Source of the DNA: Argyresthia goedartella
Lineage: Eukaryota; Arthropoda; Insecta; Lepidoptera; Argyresthiidae
Assembly (NCBI GenBank): GCA_949825045.1
Contig: OX463832.1
Coordinates: 20,268,552 to 20,332,551 of the forward strand
DNA length: 64,000 bases
Direction of reading: 5' to 3'
The notes under the pieces were generated by a model. The model was not told where the DNA came from. It did not search any database and saw nothing but the letters and a program-made list of their open reading frames with translations. Shown piece by piece: positions 61,868 to 64,000 of the stretch. The position numbers and the translations under genes were made by a program. Every line of letters begins with the position of its first letter. The first letter of the stretch is position 1.

Positions 61868-64000
61868 CTCAGATAAATGAAACTCTTTGTTGCTATTGAC
61901 AATATTTATCAAGTCGCAAATCTCAGATGAATGAAGCTCTTTGTTGCTATTGGCGATGTTTATCAAGTCGCAACCTCAGATGAATGAAACTCTTTGTTGC
62001 TATTGACAATGTTTATCAAGTCGCAACCTCAGATGAATGAAACTCTTTGTTGCTATTGGCGATGTTTATCAAGTCGCAACCTCAGATGAATGAAACTCTT
62101 TGTTGCTATTGGCGATGTTTATCAAGTTGCAACCTCAGATGAATGAAACTCTTTGTTGCTATTGACAATGTTTATCAAGTCGCAACCTCAGAAGAATGAA
62201 ACTCTTTGTTGCTATTGGCGATGTTTATCAAGTCGCAACCTCAGATGAATGAAACTCTTTGTTGCTATTGACAATGTTTATCAAGTTGCCACCTCAGATG
62301 AATGAAACTCTTTGTTGCTATTGGCGATGTTTATCAAGTCGCAACCTCAGATGAATGAAACTCTTTGTTGCTATTGGCGATGTTTATCAAGTCGCAACCT
62401 CAGATGAATGAAACTCTTTGTTGCTATTGGCGATGTTTATCAAGTTGCCACCTCAGATGAATGAAACTCTTTGTTGCTATTGGCGATGTTTATCAAGTCG
62501 CAACCTCAGATGAATGAAACTCTTTGTTGCTATTGGCGATGTTTATCAAGTCGCAACCTCAGATGAATGAAACTCTTTGTTGCTATTGGCGATGTTTATC
62601 AAGTCGCAACCTCAGATGAATGAAACTCTTTGTTGCTATTGGCGATGTTTATCAAGTCGCAACCTCAGATGAATGAAACTCTTTGTTGCTATTGGCGATG
62701 TGATGAATGAAACTCTTTGTTGCTATTGACAATGTTTATCAAGTTGCAACCTCAGATGAATGAAACTCTTTGTTGCTATTGACAATGTTTATCAAGTCGC
62801 AACCTCAGATGAATGAAACTCTTTGTTGCTATTGACAATGTTTATCAAGTCGCAACCTCAGATGAATGAAACTCTTTGTTGCTATTGACAATGTTTATCA
62901 AGTCGCAACCTCAGATGAATGAAACTCTTTGTTGCTATTGACAATGTTTATCAAGTCGCAACCTCAGATGAATGAAACTCTTTGTTGCTATTGACAATGT
63001 TTATCAAGTCGCAACCTCAGATGAATGAAACTCTTTGTTGCTATTGGCGATGTTTATCAAGTCGCAACCTCAGATGAATGAAACTCTTTGTTGCTATTGA
63101 CAATGTTTATCAAGTCGCAACCTCAGATGAATGAAACTCTTTGTTGCTATTGACAATGTTTATCAAGTCGCAACCTCAGATGAATGAAACTCTTTGTTGC
63201 TATTGGCGATGTTTATCAAGTCGCAACCTCAGATGAATGAAACTCTTTGTTGCTATTGACAATGTTTATCAAGTTGCCACCTCAGATGAATGAAACTCTT
63301 TGTTGCTATTGGCGATGTTTATCAAGTCGCAACCTCAGATGAATGAAACTCTTTGTTGCTATTGGCGATGTTTATCAAGTCGCAACCTCAGATGAATGAA
63401 ACTCTTTGTTGCTATTGGCGATGTTTATCAAGTCGCAACCTCAGATGAATGAAACTCTTTGTTGCTATTGACAATGTTTATCAAGTCGCAACCTCAGATG
63501 AATGAAACTCTTTGTTGCTATTGGCGATGTTTATCAAGTCGCAACCTCAGATGAATGAAACTCTTTGTTGCTATTGGCGATGTTTATCAAGTCGCAACCT
63601 CAGATGAATGAAACTCTTTGTTGCTATTGACAATGTTTATCAAGTCGCAACCTCAGATGAATGAAACTCTTTGTTGCTATTGGCGATGTTTATCAAGTCG
63701 CAACCTCAGATGAATGAAACTCTTTGTTGCTATTGGCGATGTTTATCAAGTCGCAACCTCAGATGAATGAAACTCTTTGTTGCTATTGGCGATGTTTATC
63801 AAGTCGCAACCTCAGATGAATGAAACTCTTTGTTGCTATTGACAATGTTTATCAAGTCGCAACCTCAGATGAATGAAACTCTTTGTTGCTATTGACAATG
63901 TTTATCAAGTCGCAACCTCAGATGAATGAAACTCTTTGTTGCTATTGGCGATGTTTATCAAGTCGCAACCTCAGATGAATGAAACTCGTTGTTGCTATTG
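61868..64000. repeat. 53-bp satellite array, about 40 units, open at the window edge
   Basis: The unit reads cctcagatgaatgaaactct, ttgttgctattg, then acaatg or gcgatg, and tttatcaagtcgcaa. Units follow head to tail from about 61868 to the end of the window. Two variants differ at two linked positions (gACAatg against gGCGatg). I count roughly 17 and 23. A rarer change, agttgccacc, marks three units. One unit near 62700 has lost about 21 bp. The first units are the most diverged, as at an array edge. A unit of 53 bp is not a multiple of three and stops occur, so it is not coding. Confidence 0.95.

Noticed and set aside
61868..64000. CRISPR-like regular repeat array
   Set aside because: Units are contiguous without variable spacers, in a eukaryotic genome, so this is satellite DNA.

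Overview
The window reads as a piece of a lepidopteran (moth or butterfly) nuclear genome. It is AT-rich and has long introns with GT/AG sites. It is crowded with non-LTR elements, BEL/Pao LTR elements, tRNA-derived SINEs, MITEs and short dispersed repeats of kinds I associate with Lepidoptera. Nothing is bacterial: there are no operons, Shine-Dalgarno sites, CRISPR arrays or phage modules. The species assignment is inference from repeat style only.

Layout. 1-5020 holds two decayed minus-strand retroelements: a DIRS-like tyrosine-recombinase element, then an R2/NeSL-like LINE. 6292-10305 holds three LINE relics, one inside another and two meeting tail to tail. About 11780-24296 is one long plus-strand LINE (FP25K-type ORF1, then endonuclease plus RT) split by a complete BEL/Pao element at 16421-23789. 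That element has 547-bp LTRs differing at 3 positions and a 5-bp target duplication. 24470-26245 is another LINE relic. 27088-29858 is a second, non-autonomous BEL element that keeps its LTRs, primer site, half of gag and the extreme 3' end of pol. 29927-37174 is a field of inverted-repeat DNA elements.

The one convincing host gene is on the minus strand. Eight exons (55314-55391, 51281-51846, 48190-48309, 45926-46063, 43349-43476, 42366-42449, 41871-41995, 37922-39520) join in perfect phase into 945 codons plus a stop. The protein has a basic N-terminal piece, a proline/lysine-rich tract of 11-residue repeats (PEVK-like), five C2H2/C2HC zinc fingers spread over exons, and a long acidic Ser/Asp/Glu-rich tail with its own degenerate repeats. 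Its introns carry LINE copies, SINEs, MITEs, a 71-bp minisatellite and a near-perfect 63-bp palindrome. The 5' end is not secured. Other possible host exons are a Kazal-like exon (39755-40123), a basic C-terminal exon (60184-60492) and three weak candidates.

The right edge (about 61868 to the end) is a 53-bp satellite array running off the window, about 40 units of two linked variants. No new defence or metabolic system is visible. The strongest observations are the zinc-finger gene with its coding minisatellite, the insertions dated and resolved by nesting, the gag-only BEL derivative, and the satellite.
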